The translations under genes were made by a program, and so were the position numbers. DNA of 8,436 nt from Bdellovibrionales bacterium (GTDB lineage Bacteria > Bdellovibrionota > Bdellovibrionia > Bdellovibrionales > UBA1609), in NCBI GenBank assembly GCA_027451425.1, contig DAIDJH010000063.1, forward strand, positions 1-8,436, written 5' to 3'. The notes below the pieces were generated by a model that saw only the letters and a program-made list of their open reading frames with translations, was not told the DNA's origin and made no database searches. Positions 1-7,016 of the stretch are shown here, piece after piece. Each line of letters begins with the position of its first letter. Position 1 is the stretch's first letter.

Positions 1-1078
1 AGCGATATTGAAACGCATCTCGCTTCTCATTTAACCCGGACCATTCCAACACGCGTAAATTCTTCTTTTTACTCAAAATGACGGCCGCGTGGGGTGTGAT
101 TTCTGGAGCGACAATACACTCCAAAAACAATCCGCTTAAAATTTCAGCGGCCGCGATGTCGAGAGAAAAATTGACGGCAATAATTCCGCCAAATACGGAT
201 TGCGGGTCCGATTCGATAGCCAATTTCACCGCTTGAGACGGCTCACGTTCGCTCGCTACTCCGCACGGGCTGTTGTGTTTCACAGCGACGCAGGTCGGGG
301 CATCATTGAACTCGCGCACCGTCGAAATTGCCGCTTCGAGATCGACGATGTTATTGTACGACAATTCTTTACCTTGCAAAATTTTAGCCTGGTGAAGACC
401 AGCCGTTTCGCCACGAACACGAAACCATGTCGCTCGCTGCTGCGGATTCTCACCATAGCGAAGTGTGCGCACGTGCTCGCCACCAAGGCCGTGATCACGA
501 AAATCGAGTTCGCGTTCACCGGCAAAGTGTCTGGCGATCATGGCGTCATACGCTGAGGTGTGCGCAAAAACCTTGGCGGCAAGGCTTTGTCGATCATCCT
601 TCTGTAGGCCATCGGGATTTTCAAGAACGCGCGCATAGTCGGATGGATCACAAATAACCGTGACACACTCGAAGTTCTTTGCCGCCGCCCGCAAAAATGA
701 CGGCCCACCAACATCAATTAACTCAACCGAAGGCGACGATTCGAACGGATACAAATTGCCGATAACTAAGTCGAACGGTTCGATACCGAATTCGCGAAGC
801 GCCTCTTGATCGTCAGCATGACCAGCGCGGGCCAGCAGCGCCATGTGGATTTTCGGATGAAGCGTTTTGACTCGCCCATCCATCACTTCTTGAAAACCCG
901 TCTGCTCCGAAACGTCAATCACTTTGAGTCCCGACTTGCGCAGGTGCTCCGCCGTGCCGCCAGTAGAAACAATACGAAGGCCATCGTGCGCTAGCGGTTT
1001 TAGAAACTCGACAAGTCCTGTTTTATCGGAACAACTCACCAGCGCATTTTTAAATGTATATTTTTTCTTCGCACTCAT
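1..1078 (-). CDS. purH: Bifunctional AICAR formyltransferase / IMP cyclohydrolase PurH, 3' end outside window
   Basis: PurH performs the last two steps of purine synthesis in the cytosol: formylation of AICAR with 10-formyl-THF, then ring closure to IMP. The frame is open from the ATG at 1078 to the left edge, giving 359 residues of a protein usually about 510-530 long. The N-terminal cyclohydrolase (MGS-like) domain, about residues 10-150, shows SDKTGL (17-22), STGGTA (38-43), DGRVKTLHPKIH (67-78), NLYPF (108-112) and the IDVGGPSFLRAAAKN stretch (121-135). The transformylase domain follows, with RYGENPQQ (207-214), KELSYNN (237-243), the catalytic Lys-His pair in VKHNSPCG (266-273) and FGGIIAVN (296-303). 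The usual motif is KHxNPCG, so Ser replaces Asn here; the catalytic Lys and His remain. The start lies 8 bases after the mlaD stop, so purH is probably the distal gene of the envelope operon. Identity is secure; why it sits there is unknown. Confidence 0.96.
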   Translation of the reverse strand, partial: MSAKKKYTFKNALVSCSDKTGLVEFLKPLAHDGLRIVSTGGTAEHLRKSGLKVIDVSEQTGFQEVMDGRVKTLHPKIHMALLARAGHADDQEALREFGIEPFDLVIGNLYPFESSPSVELIDVGGPSFLRAAAKNFECVTVICDPSDYARVLENPDGLQKDDRQSLAAKVFAHTSAYDAMIARHFAGERELDFRDHGLGGEHVRTLRYGENPQQRATWFRVRGETAGLHQAKILQGKELSYNNIVDLEAAISTVREFNDAPTCVAVKHNSPCGVASEREPSQAVKLAIESDPQSVFGGIIAVNFSLDIAAAEILSGLFLECIVAPEITPHAAVILSKKKNLRVLEWSGLNEKRDAFQYR

Positions 1079-1085
1079 GATCACC
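1079..1085 (-). promoter_or_regulatory. Shine-Dalgarno-like site of purH
   Basis: Read on the minus strand, GGTGATC lies directly against the purH ATG. This matches the 3' part of the extended anti-SD complement (GGAGGTGATC), so pairing would place the usual core at a normal distance although the GGAG part is missing. The site fills almost the whole gap after the mlaD stop codon, which favours reinitiation by ribosomes finishing mlaD. Confidence 0.45.
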
Positions 1086-1086
1086 G

Positions 1087-2460
1087 TTAAAATGCGTAGC
1101 GTGACGCAAACAGCTTCAAATCGTCATTTGTCAGATAAAGACCCGCACCGACAAATGCGCTACGCAAAAGCGGGTTTGACAAATTATCTCCACCACCGAC
1201 CAAATATAATCCCTTAAACAAGTTGTAACGCAAATATGCGCGGATGATTGTATCTTCAAAATTGAAGGCTTCAAACGATGCACGCAAAGTATGATGGAGC
1301 ATATGATAATCGATACCAAAGCCACCTGAAGTTTCAAACATACCGGCCTTGAATGTAAAGTCGTAGAAGTTCTTGGCAAAAAGAGCGTTGAACTTCACCT
1401 GGTTATGATAGGCCATCGTCTCTGTGTATTTTTGGTTGTACGTCCCCGAATCTGTGGTGTCAGTTACCGTTACGTAGCCGCGCGGATCGTCGACGATGCC
1501 AAGCTCGTAATAACGATCAAGACCCGGCTGAATACGGACGTTAATAAACGATTGGATAAGTCCGGCCGATGCTAGATATTCGGAGTGGTAGTCAAACGCC
1601 GTCTCCATCGTGTCGGCACCGCCCAAAAAATCATCGATCTTATCAAGATCAGTATTAATTTTGGTGGCCGTATCATCGTCGTTGATCAGCTCACCGAGCG
1701 TGCCCTGCCCGCTGTTCACTTTATCCGTGATCTGCTCTATGTTGTCGGCGCTTTTTTGAATGCGGTCGATACTCGTCGCGACTTTATGCCAAGTCGAACC
1801 GAAGCCTTCCGGCCCCTGATCTTTCATGACCTTGCTGAGCTCTGCCGTGATCGTGTTGATGTTATCGATGATGCTATTAAGTTCACCCTTATTTTGGCCG
1901 GTGATTTGCGCCAAATCACCCGAAACTTTTTCGATGTTTTTCAAAATACGGCCAAGCGTGGTTTTGTCATCTCCCGCTGGCCCCGTCGCCTTTTTGATCG
2001 TGTCGGCCACTTGATTAAGAGAATCGGCAATTTTACCAACCTGCTTCAACAACGAATTCATCGAACCTTGATCGTTTGTTGTCAAAATTTGTGCGCCATC
2101 CGGCAGTTCAGGGTCACCCGAATTACCCGGCACAATTTCAACGTGACGATCTCCCAGTATCCCATCGGAGCGCAACTCGACATAACCCGACGTATGCATT
2201 TTCACGTCGCTCGAAATCACGACGTAAATGCGGGCTTTGCCGCCGTCGAGTTTAATTTTTTCGATCGAGCCGACTTTAATCCCTGCCGTTTTAACCGCAC
2301 TGTTTTCGACTAGACCGCTCGCATCGCCGAGATCGAAGTAGTAGGTGTGCGTGCGTGAAAATAGGCCTGGCCCCTGACTCACTTTGAGCGACATGAATCC
2401 AATGAGACTTGCAACAGTCACGACGAGCGCGCCAACTTTGAATTCCGGCGTTCGAATCAT
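1087..2460 (-). CDS. mlaD: MlaD-type MCE protein with long helical stalk and C-terminal beta-rich (barrel-like) domain
   Basis: Substrate-binding subunit of an MCE-family phospholipid transporter, anchored in the inner membrane and facing the periplasm. Residues 9-27 form one membrane anchor (ALVVTVASLIGFMSL). A single MCE domain spans about 37-115, with ASGLVENSAVKTAGIKVGSI (47-66) and ILGDRHVEIVPG (101-112). Residues about 131-288 are predicted helical or coiled-coil, with heptad-like runs (SLLKQVGKIADSLNQVADTI) and the GQGTLGELINDDD element (251-263) common in MCE proteins. From about 289 the character changes to alternating beta strands rich in Gly and aromatics (VKFNALFAKNFYDFTFKAG, 355-373; GGFGIDYH, 379-386; LYLVGGGDN, 418-426), ending in Phe457 as outer-membrane barrels do. 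At 457 residues it is far longer than E. coli MlaD (about 183). The ATG overlaps the mlaF stop as ATGA. MCE assignment is firm; the barrel is inference. Confidence 0.93.
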   Translation of the reverse strand: MIRTPEFKVGALVVTVASLIGFMSLKVSQGPGLFSRTHTYYFDLGDASGLVENSAVKTAGIKVGSIEKIKLDGGKARIYVVISSDVKMHTSGYVELRSDGILGDRHVEIVPGNSGDPELPDGAQILTTNDQGSMNSLLKQVGKIADSLNQVADTIKKATGPAGDDKTTLGRILKNIEKVSGDLAQITGQNKGELNSIIDNINTITAELSKVMKDQGPEGFGSTWHKVATSIDRIQKSADNIEQITDKVNSGQGTLGELINDDDTATKINTDLDKIDDFLGGADTMETAFDYHSEYLASAGLIQSFINVRIQPGLDRYYELGIVDDPRGYVTVTDTTDSGTYNQKYTETMAYHNQVKFNALFAKNFYDFTFKAGMFETSGGFGIDYHMLHHTLRASFEAFNFEDTIIRAYLRYNLFKGLYLVGGGDNLSNPLLRSAFVGAGLYLTNDDLKLFASRYAF

Positions 2461-3218
2461 GATTCGTCCTTCTTGAATCCTTTTTCCAAAAATTTCCGCA
2501 CGAGCGGAATTTTCGAATCAAAAAACGTTTGTCGATCGCCTTGCAAAAGCACACCGCCCTTATCGAGCATCACGATGAAGTCACTGATTCGAAAGGCCGC
2601 GGGTAGATCGTGACTCACCATAATGCTTGTCGAGCCTTTGTTTTTTTCATGCGTGCTGAGAATCAAATCATCGACCATTTCGGTGAGAATCGGATCCAGA
2701 CCGGTCGTTGGCTCGTCGTACAAAATGATGTCAGGATCCAGAGCCAATGCGCGCGCGAGGCCCACACGCTTTCTCTGACCACCGGAAAGTTCTTCGGGTA
2801 ATTTTTGAAAATGCTTTTCGTCCATACCGGAATCGTTGAGTTTTCTCGCCGCCGTTTCTCTTATCCGCTTCTCGCCCCACTCCGGCCGATGCTCGACCAT
2901 CGGAAAACCTACATTTTCAATGACCGTCATATCGTCGAAGAGGGCACTGTTCTGAAATAATACACCTAAATGGCAGCGAAATTCAGTCAACTCTTCATAG
3001 CTTAAGTCGTTCAGGACCTTACCAAGCACCCGGACCTCGCCTTCAGTCGGTGAAATCAACCCCAAAATGTGCTTAAGTAAAACTGATTTGCCCGTTCCGC
3101 TGAATCCGATAATTGCGGTAATTTGCCCTTTCGGAACGATTAAGTCCAAGTCGTTAAGCACATACTCACGGCCGTCGAACGTTTTCTTTAAATGCCGAAT
3201 CTCTACCGCCGCTTCCAT
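2457..3218 (-). CDS. mlaF: MlaF-type ATPase of the MCE phospholipid ABC transporter
   Basis: Cytoplasmic ATP-hydrolysing subunit that drives the MlaE permease. All ABC motifs are intact; numbering is from the ATG at 3218 (253 residues). Walker A is GFSGTGKS (38-45), the Q-loop is in GVLFQNSALFDDMT (85-98), the signature is LSGGQRKR (144-151), Walker B with catalytic Glu is IILYDEP (164-170), the D-loop is GLDP (173-176), and the H-loop is MVSHDL (200-205). The Q-loop wording with a following ENVGFPM is characteristic of MlaF-like ATPases rather than other ABC families. An in-frame TTG at 3227 would add three residues and overlap mlaE by 8 bases; the ATG at 3218 is preferred because GGGA lies 9 bases before it, and it starts one base after the mlaE stop. 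The stop overlaps the mlaD start by four bases. The subunit should pair with MlaE as a dimer of dimers. Confidence 0.95.
   Translation of the reverse strand: MEAAVEIRHLKKTFDGREYVLNDLDLIVPKGQITAIIGFSGTGKSVLLKHILGLISPTEGEVRVLGKVLNDLSYEELTEFRCHLGVLFQNSALFDDMTVIENVGFPMVEHRPEWGEKRIRETAARKLNDSGMDEKHFQKLPEELSGGQRKRVGLARALALDPDIILYDEPTTGLDPILTEMVDDLILSTHEKNKGSTSIMVSHDLPAAFRISDFIVMLDKGGVLLQGDRQTFFDSKIPLVRKFLEKGFKKDES
2467..2473 (-). promoter_or_regulatory. Ribosome binding site of mlaD
   Basis: AGAAGGA on the minus strand, 6 bases before the mlaD ATG at 2460 and lying inside the last codons of mlaF. It is the clearest Shine-Dalgarno sequence in the operon and supports the chosen start. Confidence 0.7.
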
Positions 3219-3219
3219 T

Positions 3220-4077
3220 TCACGCAATCCCGATCACTTTGTAATAAAAGCGGATGACGTTGGTCAGAAAGAAATTGGTCACTATGATGAGAACCATGCT
3301 ATACACGACGCCGCTATTGGTCGCTTCACCGACGCCTTTGGCACCGCCTTTTGTCGCATACCCGCGATACGTGCAGACGGCCGCGAAGATCATTCCGAAC
3401 ACGGCGGACTTAATTAACCCTTCATTAATATCGCGCGGGTGCAGCCAACCCTGAATTTTATCGAAGAAAATCGCGTGATCGAGACCCAAAACTTTCACGC
3501 ACAAAAGATAGGCGCCGAACATTGCCACAAAATCGAAAACCCCGCACAAAAGCGGCATTGCCACAACTGCCGCCAAAATTCGCGGCGAGACGAGATACTG
3601 TATCGGGTTAATTCCCATCACTTCTAGCGCGTCGATTTGCTCCGACACGCGCATCGTACCAATTCGCGCGGCCATTGCCCCACCGGCTCGAGCGGCGACA
3701 ATCAATCCGGTAAGCACCGGACCCAATTCACGGCTAATCCCCAGCGCGACTGTTGGGCTCACTAAATTTGTTGCGTTGACCAAACTGAACCCTAAAAAAA
3801 TCTGATACGAGAGCGCCATGCCGGTGAATGCGCCGGTGAGAACGATAATCAAAATCGATTCATTGCCTATGAACTCCATGTGCTTGATGAACTCGCCAAA
3901 GCGTTGCGGTTTGACAAAAGCGAGCTGCATCGCTTGAGCGAAAAAAAGAACGGTCGTACCTGTGGCGATAAAAAAATCGTAGACGGTCTTCCAAATCTGC
4001 AAGAAGAAATCGTCGATCCCTTCATTGAGTTGGTTGCGAATTTTCATCCACGTCTTGAACATAGTCCGCTCACACAT
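3220..4077 (-). CDS. mlaE: MlaE-type permease of the MCE phospholipid ABC transporter
   Basis: Inner-membrane permease of the MlaEFD complex, which passes phospholipid between the membrane and the MCE protein. The 285-residue product shows hydrophobic segments at about 39-56, 73-97, 110-133, 168-195, 223-240 and 257-276. The family hallmark loop is clear: ELGPVLTGLIVAARAGGA (117-134), then IGTMRVSEQIDALEVMGINP (139-158) and YLVSPRILA (161-169). Compared with E. coli MlaE (about 260 residues) it has an N-terminal extension of some 20-25 residues. Two starts compete: the ATG at 4077, which overlaps the end of alr by 8 bases, and an ATG at 4062 (MFKTW...) lying 7 bases past the alr stop; neither has a strong Shine-Dalgarno sequence. 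It sits directly upstream of mlaF, the usual partner order (permease and ATPase adjacent, MCE protein next). Family assignment is firm. Confidence 0.95.
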   Translation of the reverse strand: MCERTMFKTWMKIRNQLNEGIDDFFLQIWKTVYDFFIATGTTVLFFAQAMQLAFVKPQRFGEFIKHMEFIGNESILIIVLTGAFTGMALSYQIFLGFSLVNATNLVSPTVALGISRELGPVLTGLIVAARAGGAMAARIGTMRVSEQIDALEVMGINPIQYLVSPRILAAVVAMPLLCGVFDFVAMFGAYLLCVKVLGLDHAIFFDKIQGWLHPRDINEGLIKSAVFGMIFAAVCTYRGYATKGGAKGVGEATNSGVVYSMVLIIVTNFFLTNVIRFYYKVIGIA

Positions 4078-5257
4078 ACACTCTCGGCAACCGCGCGCTG
4101 AAATTCGTCAAAATTTCATACGCGTTTGTGCCGGCTAAATCCGCCAATTCTTGCGCCGTGATCGACGCCGAACGACCGCCAAAGTTTTGCGATCCAAGCA
4201 CAGTCACTTCATCGCCCACAGCTGCGCCTACGTCGGTCAAATCAATCATCGTAAAATCCATACAAACTGTACCCACAACCGGCACGAGTTGCCCTCGGCA
4301 GACCATATTGGATTTTGAAGATAACCGTCGCATGTACCCGTCGGCATATCCTACGGGGACAACGCCGATTGTCGATTCGCGCTTCACCTGAAAGCGGCCA
4401 CCATAAGAAACCGTTTCGCCGTTTGCAAGTTTTTGCACGTGGACCACTTTACTGATGACGCGCATGACTGGGTGCAATTCAATTTTTTCATAACGAGATT
4501 CTAACTCGGAGCTTAAGCCCGCAACCGATGCCTTCACCCCATAGAGAGAAATTCCCGGCCGCCCACCACAATATTTTAGATACGAGTTTTCGGGTTGTAA
4601 AAATCTTGCAAGACATGCCGAGCTATTGAGCACATGCGGGAAAATTTTATCACCTTTAAAAAACTCAAAGATTTTCGAAAAAATTTCGAGCTGCTTACGG
4701 GCACGCCCATTTTCTTGCAACGCATCTTCGCCGCTAAGCAAATGAGTGCAAACGCCTTTGACTGTAAGTTTTTTGTTAGAACTTTTCAAAAAATAGTCAG
4801 CTAACTTTTTTGCTTCGTTTGGCGGAAATCCCAGTCGGCCCATCCCCGTATTGAATTTCAAATGAATGTTGAAAGATGAAATGCCCGATGCTTTTTTCAC
4901 TGAATCGATTGCCGATTCGAGCGAATGCACGCCATCCCACGAACTCACGACAGGCGTAAGTCGGCAAGCGACCACGGCCTCAGCCGAAAATTTATCCGCA
5001 AACGGTTGAAAAACTAAGATTTCAGCCTCACGAAACTGTTCGCGCAGTTGAACCCCTTCTTCAACAAGGGCAACCCCGAAACAATTGGCGCCCTCTTCAA
5101 TCAAAGCTTGCGCACACTCTATATCTCCATGGCCGTAGGCGTTTGCCTTCAACATGGGGCAAAAAAATTGTTTGGCGCCGACGATATTGCGCAAAACACG
5201 ATAGTTGTGTCGCAGATTTTTCAAATTAATTTCAGCCCGCAGCGGACGAAAATTCAC
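4070..5257 (-). CDS. alr: Alanine racemase (PLP-dependent)
   Basis: Interconverts L- and D-alanine in the cytosol, supplying D-Ala for peptidoglycan. The product is 395 residues, slightly over the usual 360-390. The N-terminal TIM barrel carries the PLP lysine in MLKANAYGHG (35-44; Lys37). The TGMGRLGF motif (137-144) holds the conserved Arg141, and GGRPGISLYG (231-240) is the PLP-phosphate region. The C-terminal beta domain carries the second catalytic base in ETVSYGGRF (281-289; Tyr285), then PVGYADGY (301-308) and the substrate-binding VCMDFTMID (331-339). All catalytic residues are present, so it should be active. The start is GTG at 5257, overlapping the upstream stop as GTGA, with GGAG six bases before it; the next in-frame Met is at residue 35, too late. 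Its position between a sensor-like protein and the lipid transporter makes it part of an envelope operon. Confidence 0.96.
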   Translation of the reverse strand: MNFRPLRAEINLKNLRHNYRVLRNIVGAKQFFCPMLKANAYGHGDIECAQALIEEGANCFGVALVEEGVQLREQFREAEILVFQPFADKFSAEAVVACRLTPVVSSWDGVHSLESAIDSVKKASGISSFNIHLKFNTGMGRLGFPPNEAKKLADYFLKSSNKKLTVKGVCTHLLSGEDALQENGRARKQLEIFSKIFEFFKGDKIFPHVLNSSACLARFLQPENSYLKYCGGRPGISLYGVKASVAGLSSELESRYEKIELHPVMRVISKVVHVQKLANGETVSYGGRFQVKRESTIGVVPVGYADGYMRRLSSKSNMVCRGQLVPVVGTVCMDFTMIDLTDVGAAVGDEVTVLGSQNFGGRSASITAQELADLAGTNAYEILTNFSARLPRVYV

Positions 5258-6957
5258 AATTCGCTCCGCACTTCAGAGATAGCAACAGAATCGGATGTGA
5301 TTGCTGGAATTTTACACAAAACCTGAAATCCTTCGAATTCAATCGACTCCACCAAGATTTCGCCCTGCATTTCAGCCAACCAGGCCTTGGCGAGCGCGAG
5401 ATCCAACCCGCTATTTCGCCCGCGGCGCACTTCAAATGGAGTAAATAATTTTCGTCTGATGTCGCGAGAAAGCTCGCGGCCATGCGCTTCGATGCGGACT
5501 TCAACCATTCCGCCTAATTTTCGCGCATGAATTGAAACGCGACTCTTATCCAAGCCCTCCGACAAAATAGGCGGCTGGACCTCACTCACATAATTGACGG
5601 CAAAATCGAGAAGAGCCGTTATCGCCGCCTTTAGGCGGTCAAAATCCGCTTTTACACGCAGCCCAGGCTGAAAGTGATCGTCGACTACAATGCGCCGCTG
5701 TCGCCACTCTTCTTTCTTTGTGGCGATTGCCGAAAACAAAAGGCTTGGTAAATCGATAATATCCAATTTTATTGCCGGTAAGCGGGTTTCACGGCTCAGC
5801 GAATCGACAAATTGATAAATTACCTTCGCGTCGTCTTTAAGTTGCTGAAGGTGCTTTTTCACATTGAGCGTCGAACTTGATAGTTGCGCATCGAGCAGCT
5901 GCAAAAATCCGGCAATCGCGGTCGTCGGCACACGCAAGTAATCAACGACCGCGCGTAAAAACTCATCCTGCTCAAGTGAGTTTGTCTTTTGTTCATTCGA
6001 CAATGCCCCCACCACGACGGCGGGTTTTGCACTCACCAAACGCAAATTCTGCTCAAGTAATTCCCGTTGACTGCGCTCGTTGCCAAGCCCCACCATCACA
6101 ATCGCCGTCATCGTTGCCGCAGCTAACAACGCAAAGACAAAAAACGATAAAAATACAGGGCTCAAAATCGTCAGCGCGTCCGGGAGCGTGCGCGAGGCGA
6201 CTACATAGAGATTGCTGCCCTCAACGCGTTCAAATCCACCAATAAATTTTCTATAGCCGACGCGAAAGTTTTTGATGCGCTCCTGTTCCGGAGTTTTCAA
6301 TAAATCCGCGACAATCGGGTGCGAGTCAATTTTTGAACCAACGTATTGCGCTTCGGGATAACCAACTGCGGTTCCGCTTTGATCCACGATGAACAAGTCC
6401 GAACCGCCAGTTGGATCGGCAAACGGCGCAAGCTCAAACAAACCGGGGCCCGCAAATCCAACAACGATTTGATTTATCTCTCCCGCTTGGGATGCCACTG
6501 GGATTGCCATTGCAAACATCACCTGTTGATTTGCCAGCAGCACCCGTTGCCAGTCGACATCACCTACGTTCAGCTTTGCCCAACGTGATGTATCGAGCGC
6601 GCTTTGCGCTTCATCCAAATTAAGGTCCGAAACACGCGAACGCCACCAATCAAGACTCCAGCCGTTATCGGTCTGAGTGAACGAAGCCAGCGCTTGAAAT
6701 TCGCTAGATAAAAAGGCCGCATCAGGCTTGGGCGCGCTTTTTTCTTTCGCCACCAAAAAGGCAAGCTGGCCGGCAAGCGATTGATCGAGCGCTCCACTCC
6801 ACGAGCGAACCGCCTCAATTAACTTTACGATGCTCCCGCGACGGCTAACACCTGCCTGGTGTTCAAATGATTTCGCGACGATAAACCCCGTCACCGTCGC
6901 TGTTAAAAACACACCGACAAATACGCCGATAAGCAATGGGTGTCGAAGGAGTTTCAT
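5254..6957 (-). CDS. Membrane Cache-domain protein with degenerate histidine-kinase module (pseudokinase)
   Basis: A 567-residue membrane protein built like a sensor histidine kinase but lacking its chemistry. Segment 8-29 is the first membrane helix; residues 30-262 form a periplasmic domain whose second half (DLFIVDQSGTAVGYPE, 187-202; YVGSKID, 205-211; VEGSNLYVVASRTLPDA, 245-261) reads like a double-Cache ligand sensor; 264-291 is the second helix. No HAMP domain is evident. A HisKA-like segment follows (AVVDYLRVPTTAIAGF, 336-351), in which Asp339 stands where the phospho-acceptor His belongs. In the HATPase-like part, the N-box Asn is Phe452 (LLDFAVNY), the G1 box DxGxG reads AHGRE (491-495), the F box LFTPF (504-508) is kept, and the G2 box has Asp for Gly (SGLDLA, 516-521). 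It probably signals by protein contact, if at all. No response regulator is adjacent. It leads the operon and overlaps alr by four bases. The architecture is clear; the function is unknown. Confidence 0.85.
   Translation of the reverse strand: MKLLRHPLLIGVFVGVFLTATVTGFIVAKSFEHQAGVSRRGSIVKLIEAVRSWSGALDQSLAGQLAFLVAKEKSAPKPDAAFLSSEFQALASFTQTDNGWSLDWWRSRVSDLNLDEAQSALDTSRWAKLNVGDVDWQRVLLANQQVMFAMAIPVASQAGEINQIVVGFAGPGLFELAPFADPTGGSDLFIVDQSGTAVGYPEAQYVGSKIDSHPIVADLLKTPEQERIKNFRVGYRKFIGGFERVEGSNLYVVASRTLPDALTILSPVFLSFFVFALLAAATMTAIVMVGLGNERSQRELLEQNLRLVSAKPAVVVGALSNEQKTNSLEQDEFLRAVVDYLRVPTTAIAGFLQLLDAQLSSSTLNVKKHLQQLKDDAKVIYQFVDSLSRETRLPAIKLDIIDLPSLLFSAIATKKEEWRQRRIVVDDHFQPGLRVKADFDRLKAAITALLDFAVNYVSEVQPPILSEGLDKSRVSIHARKLGGMVEVRIEAHGRELSRDIRRKLFTPFEVRRGRNSGLDLALAKAWLAEMQGEILVESIEFEGFQVLCKIPAITSDSVAISEVRSEL
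5264..5267 (-). promoter_or_regulatory. Ribosome binding site deciding the GTG start of alr
   Basis: GGAG on the minus strand with a 6-base spacer to the GTG at 5257, embedded in the last codons of the upstream gene. It supports the non-ATG start and translational coupling. Confidence 0.55.
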
Positions 6958-6967
6958 CCGTTACGAT

Positions 6968-6996
6968 ATTGTCTTCTTGACCGCGCGACTGTGCAA
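6968..6996 (-). promoter_or_regulatory. Possible promoter of the sensor-alr-mla-purH operon
   Basis: On the minus strand TTGCAC (6996-6991) and GACAAT (6973-6968) are 17 bases apart, 3/6 and 4/6 matches to the sigma70 boxes, about 10 bases upstream of the ATG at 6957. The match is weak, but the operon promoter must lie in this 59-base gap or inside nadB. A poor AACGG is the only Shine-Dalgarno candidate before the ATG. Confidence 0.22.
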
Positions 6997-7005
6997 GCGC
7001 ATAAA
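6977..7005 (+). promoter_or_regulatory. Likely sigma70-type promoter of nadB
   Basis: TTGACC (6977-6982, 5/6 match to the -35 box), an exact 17-base spacer, then CATAAA (7000-7005, 4/6 match to the -10 box). The predicted transcription start, 6-7 bases further on at about 7011-7012, is only some 5 bases before the nadB ATG at 7017. No Shine-Dalgarno sequence precedes that ATG, consistent with a very short or absent 5' leader. Confidence 0.45.
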
Positions 7006-7016
7006 GCTTTCCGCTT

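Noticed and set aside
200..556. Plus-strand open frame of 118 codons, and a minus-strand frame at 280-525
   Set aside because: Both are shadows of purH, which is continuous in another minus-strand frame through this region with clear motifs.
1585..2313. Long plus-strand open frame (242 codons) opposite mlaD
   Set aside because: It lies wholly antisense to a well-supported MCE protein, has no recognisable domain, and is what codon bias on the other strand would produce.
5941..5943. Possibility that the Asp at the H-box position is a sequencing error for His
   Set aside because: The N, G1 and G2 boxes are altered as well, so a single base error would not restore a working kinase.
5877..6245. 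Plus-strand open frame of 122 codons within the sensor-like gene
   Set aside because: Low-complexity Arg/Pro/Ser-rich translation antisense to a coherent membrane protein.
6958..7016. Search for tRNA, riboswitch or terminator in the only intergenic gap
   Set aside because: 59 bases is too short for a riboswitch or tRNA, and no GC-rich hairpin followed by a T run is present.
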